Origin: Reyranellaceae bacterium
Lineage (GTDB): Bacteria > Pseudomonadota > Alphaproteobacteria > Reyranellales > Reyranellaceae
NCBI GenBank assembly: GCA_022844045.1
Contig: JALHMM010000074.1
Span: 1-33,175 of the forward strand
Direction: 5' to 3'
DNA: 33,175 bases
The notes below the pieces were generated by a model. It made no database searches and had not been told where the DNA came from. It was given only the letters and a program-made list of their open reading frames with translations. Position numbers and translations under genes: made by a program. The first letter of the stretch is position 1. Every line of letters begins with the position of its first letter. This document shows, piece by piece, positions 30,436 through 33,175 of the stretch.

Positions 30436-31254
30436 CTAGGAACCGGACTGGGGTGATGTAAAGGGGGCTGCGCCGACTTCCTTGGGCGGGCGCGGCGGCG
30501 AGCGGGGCACGTAGCGGGCCAGTTCCACCGGTTGGCCGGTGGCCTCGGCCACCAGCGCCGCCGTCGCGCGCTCGATCTCGTCCTCGAGGCGCGCCATGAA
30601 GGCGTCCTTGTCCTGCGACGGCGGGATCGGCGGCAGGAACTGGATCGCGGCGCGGCCCGGACGCTTCCAGAACTGCCAGCGGCTCCACAGCAGGCCGACG
30701 CTCAGCGCCACCGGCGTCACCGGCATGCCGAGGTCGCGCGACAGGTAATAGATGCCGGTGCGATAGCGTTCCTTCTGGCCGATCGGCATCAGATGCCCCT
30801 CGGGGTAGATCGCGATCACGCGGCCGTTCTCGAAGGCGCGGCGGCAGAAATGCGCCAGGTTACGCCGCTCGCGCTCACCGCCGCAGGTGTCGACGCGCAC
30901 CATCTGCAGGCGATAGAGGATCGGCCCGATCAGCGGCCAGGAGAACAGCTCCTTCATCGCCACGAAGGCGATGTCGTTGACCAGGGCGGCGAGCAGGATG
31001 CCGTCGCACTCGCTCTGGTGCTTGCTGGCGATCAGGGCGGGGCCCTTGGTCGGCAGGTACTCGCGGCCGCGCATGTCGATCTGCATCCCGCCGATCACGC
31101 GCATGCCCCAGACAACGGCGCGTGCCCAACGCATCATGATGAAGCGCAGCGGATCGCGCAGCGGCAGGATCAGCAGAACGGTGCAGGCCAGTGCCGCGCC
31201 GATGGTCAGCGACCAGTAATAGGCGTTGAAGGCGATCGCCCGAAGCCAACGCAT
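30436..31254 (-). CDS. plsC: 1-acyl-sn-glycerol-3-phosphate acyltransferase (PlsC type)
   Basis: This 272-residue membrane acyltransferase has an N-terminal hydrophobic segment (about 15-32), the catalytic HxxxxD motif HQSECD (H79, D84), a substrate-binding YPEGHLMP in place of the usual FPEGTR, and a proline-rich C-terminal tail. It should acylate lysophosphatidic acid to phosphatidic acid, although the altered EG(T) motif leaves room for another acceptor. The ATG at 31254 is chosen over one at 31275 because GGGAG lies six bases upstream. The predicted transcription start near 31283 then leaves a leader of about 30 nt. Confidence 0.9.
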   Translation of the reverse strand: MRWLRAIAFNAYYWSLTIGAALACTVLLILPLRDPLRFIMMRWARAVVWGMRVIGGMQIDMRGREYLPTKGPALIASKHQSECDGILLAALVNDIAFVAMKELFSWPLIGPILYRLQMVRVDTCGGERERRNLAHFCRRAFENGRVIAIYPEGHLMPIGQKERYRTGIYYLSRDLGMPVTPVALSVGLLWSRWQFWKRPGRAAIQFLPPIPPSQDKDAFMARLEDEIERATAALVAEATGQPVELARYVPRSPPRPPKEVGAAPFTSPQSGS

Positions 31255-31289
31255 GATCATCTCCCGCGTCGACATCGACGCTGTCGGGC

Positions 31290-31318
31290 AATATATTGAA
31301 CGCCGTTCAAAATAGCAA
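31290..31318 (-). promoter_or_regulatory. Sigma70-type promoter with a palindromic operator filling the spacer
   Basis: On the minus strand, TTGCTA (31318-31313) and TATATT (31295-31290) are separated by exactly 17 bases. Most of that spacer is the perfect palindrome TTGAACG-C-CGTTCAA (31296-31310). It lies just upstream of plsC. A dyad of this form inside the spacer is typical of TetR-family repression. No regulator gene is in the window. Confidence 0.65.
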
Positions 31319-31376
31319 GCCCCGTAAAAGAAAATCCAGATGCGGAGGCCGGTAGCTTCCCGTCATACTACTGCTT

Positions 31377-33122
31377 GTGTCAGTTGATCAAAGCCACCCT
31401 ACCGCCTCTCCCGGTCCTTCCACCCTGCTGGTGGTGATCATCATCCTGGCCTGCGCTACCGTATCCATCGTGGCCGGCAACCTGCAGGGCGTGTTCGACG
31501 GCAAGCTGATCGACACCGATTCCTACGCCCGGGTCAGCCGCATCGAGGCGATGGTCGAGGCCGGCAGGGCGCTGCACTATACCCCGCGGGACAATAGCGG
31601 CCTGAACATCGGCCTGCATTGGACGCATCCGCTCGACGGGCTGATCCTGCTGCTGTCGCTGCCGCTGCGACTGTTCTTCCCGCTGGGCGAGGCCCTGCGC
31701 CTGGCCGGCGCGGCGGTCGGGCCGGTGACCACGGTGATGGTCGCGCTGGCCGCTTTCCAGGCGGTGCGACTGACGGCGGGCAGCGGCCGGTACGTGATCA
31801 CCGCGGCGGTGCTGGCCGCGATGGCGCCGGGCATCGTCGCCTATGGTGCCTTCGGGCGCGCCGACCATCACGTCCTGTTGGCGGCCATCGCCGTGATCAT
31901 GCCGGCCCTGGCCTACGCCGCCGGAAGCGGCGGTCGTGGCCTGAAACCGGCGATCGCCGCCGGTGCGCTGGGCGGGTTCGGCGTGTGGCTCAGTCCCGAG
32001 GCATTGCCCTTCCTGCTGTTTGCCTGGGGTCTCGCCGCGCTGCGCGACGTCGAGGCGGACCGGCGCGTCGGGCCGCGCGCGCTGGCGCTGGCGGCGGGGC
32101 ACCTCGCCGTCCTGGTGCTGGCGCTGGCGATCGATCCACCGGCCAGCGGTCGGCTCGCCGTGGAGGTCGATCGGCTCTCGCTGCCCTATGTCGAGCTGGG
32201 CGCCGGGATGCTTGTCATCCCGTTGATCCTGCGCCGCTTCGTGCCGGCCGTCGCCTCGCCATGGCTCGCGGCCATCCTCGCCGGCGCGATCCTCGCCTTG
32301 CCGTTGGCCGCCTGGGTCGTGCGTTACCCCGGCGTGCTGAAGGGCACCGGCGGCATCTTCTCGGCCGAGGCCATCGAGCGTATCTGGCAATACGTCGCCG
32401 AGATGCAGCCGGTCAGCTCGGCGCAGAATCTCGGGCTGATGATCGCACTGCCGGCGCTGGTCCTCATGGTGTCGCTGGGCGCGCTGCTCTGGCGTCGGCG
32501 AACGCCGATGGCGCTGCTGGTGGCCGCATTCGCCGTGTTCCTGCTCTACATCGGCGTCAAGCACGTGCGCTTTGCGATGTACCCGCAGCTCGCCGCGGTC
32601 GTGGCGCTCGGCGTGGTCATCGAGATCGTCACGCGCGCGACCGAGGCGCGCGCCTGGCGTCTGGCGTTGGTAACGGCGTGGCTCGGCCTGCTGGTCGGTC
32701 CCTATGCGTTGTCCTCGATGCTGACGTCGGACAAGACCACGGAACGGCGGGGCGGCTCCTGCGATCCGCGGCCGCTGCGCCAGGAACTCGCTCCGCTGGC
32801 CAGCCAGATCGTGCTCACGCCGTTCAGCGACGCGCCGGAGATCCTCTACTTCACGCGCGCCATCATGGTCGCGGGCCCCTATCATCGCGCCGAGCGGCTG
32901 ATCATCCGCAGCATGGACGCCTTCGACGAGGCCAAGTTCGCCGGCACGTCGGCGCCGGCCAGCTTCACCGCGACCAAGGCCACAGCGGTGCTGGTCTGCA
33001 CCAAGGACCGGGTGACGCCGGGCACACTCTGGGCCGCCCTGAAAGACGGCCGGCCGCCCGACTGGCTGGTCGAGCGGCCGTTGGATCCCAAGTCGGGGTA
33101 TCGGCTCTACGTGTTGCGCTGA
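31377..33122 (+). CDS. GT-C-fold membrane protein (STT3/AglB-like glycosyltransferase candidate)
   Basis: This 581-residue polytopic protein has about 11 to 13 hydrophobic segments between residues 15 and 450 and a soluble C-terminal part. After the first helix comes DTDSYARVSRIE (D46, D48), which resembles the acidic first-loop motif of GT-C glycosyltransferases. GLHWTHPLDG follows, and then GRADHHVLLA (D163-H164-H165), like the DHH-type motif of STT3/AglB oligosaccharyltransferases. The characteristic WWDYG acceptor motif is not present, so it may use a polyprenyl-linked sugar for another acceptor. The GTG start at 31377 has no spaced ribosome binding site; GGAGG lies 28 bases upstream. It is divergent from plsC. 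Confidence 0.7.
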   Translation: MSVDQSHPTASPGPSTLLVVIIILACATVSIVAGNLQGVFDGKLIDTDSYARVSRIEAMVEAGRALHYTPRDNSGLNIGLHWTHPLDGLILLLSLPLRLFFPLGEALRLAGAAVGPVTTVMVALAAFQAVRLTAGSGRYVITAAVLAAMAPGIVAYGAFGRADHHVLLAAIAVIMPALAYAAGSGGRGLKPAIAAGALGGFGVWLSPEALPFLLFAWGLAALRDVEADRRVGPRALALAAGHLAVLVLALAIDPPASGRLAVEVDRLSLPYVELGAGMLVIPLILRRFVPAVASPWLAAILAGAILALPLAAWVVRYPGVLKGTGGIFSAEAIERIWQYVAEMQPVSSAQNLGLMIALPALVLMVSLGALLWRRRTPMALLVAAFAVFLLYIGVKHVRFAMYPQLAAVVALGVVIEIVTRATEARAWRLALVTAWLGLLVGPYALSSMLTSDKTTERRGGSCDPRPLRQELAPLASQIVLTPFSDAPEILYFTRAIMVAGPYHRAERLIIRSMDAFDEAKFAGTSAPASFTATKATAVLVCTKDRVTPGTLWAALKDGRPPDWLVERPLDPKSGYRLYVLR

Positions 33123-33136
33123 TGTCTTCGGGCCGC

Positions 33137-33175
33137 GCCGCTCCAGCGGCGCTCAAGATGCGTCGCTGGAGCGGC
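33137..33175. repeat. Inverted repeat at the window edge
   Basis: GCCGCTCCAGC (33137-33147) pairs perfectly with GCTGGAGCGGC (33165-33175), 15 bases after the GT-C stop codon. It may be a terminator stem or the start of another dispersed repeat cut by the window end. Confidence 0.5.

Noticed and set aside
1..33175. CRISPR array or tRNA/rRNA genes
   Set aside because: The repeats are dispersed, palindromic and irregularly spaced rather than arrayed with spacers, and no tRNA cloverleaf or rRNA sequence was recognised by eye.

Overview
The window is high-GC chromosomal DNA that reads as an alphaproteobacterium, probably a Rhodospirillales- or Hyphomicrobiales-like lineage; I cannot name the genus. 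Three things support this: a DUF2794 protein (an alphaproteobacterial family), the alphaproteobacterial gene neighbourhood dnaB, alr, radA, cvpA, purF on the minus strand, and a Der GTPase whose first G4 motif is NKCE rather than NKxD. There is no sign of a plasmid, phage or intact insertion sequence. I see no tRNA, rRNA or CRISPR array.

Layout. Positions 1-5475 hold metabolic genes: a family III CoA-transferase, an AT-richer orphan secreted protein, and a Baeyer-Villiger-type monooxygenase plus cupin divergent from a nitroreductase. Positions 5600-6900 encode small envelope proteins: a secreted protein resembling the VHL beta domain and two paralogous glycine-zipper lipoproteins. Positions 7160-10176 are a secDF locus. 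A fused SecDF is preceded by a small signal-sequence ORF carrying an RAPP motif and by a long mRNA hairpin that abuts the secDF start codon. This fits a ribosome-arrest leader that senses Sec function and is the most interesting locus in the window. Positions 10154-14053 hold DUF2794, then a TPR membrane protein, bamB and der as an outer-membrane-assembly and ribosome-assembly cluster.

Positions 14054-18173 are accessory. They contain a toxin-antitoxin module whose toxin has a nonsense codon, a decayed 102-bp copy of an internal piece of der, a divergent pair of paralogous membrane-anchored proteins, a possible ferritin-like protein, a protein with His-Gly and Ala-Cys dyads resembling clan CD (caspase-like) proteins, and a GNAT acetyltransferase. 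Positions 18174-30367 are mostly minus-strand housekeeping genes: ubiE-like, SDR, purF, cvpA, radA, a DUF559 nuclease, mlaF, mlaE, alr, a MESH1-like HD hydrolase, dnaB and cfa. A plsC-type acyltransferase (30436-31254) follows, with a promoter whose spacer is a perfect palindrome. A GT-C-type membrane protein closes the window.

Two dispersed repeat families punctuate the intergenic spaces. Family A consists of hairpins built on CCTTCCCCC or CCTTCTCCCC arms, plus a related element with CCCGAGCG-type arms. Several copies sit directly against start codons (SDR, alr, der) and appear to supply a start codon or Shine-Dalgarno sequence. Family B is a short GTGTCAG-TTGCG-TATT element found three times, once as a 25-bp-arm inverted repeat between convergent genes. 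Lipid-envelope genes (mlaFE, cfa, plsC) and export or assembly genes (secDF, bamB) are prominent, so the stretch mostly serves envelope biogenesis and replication or repair.
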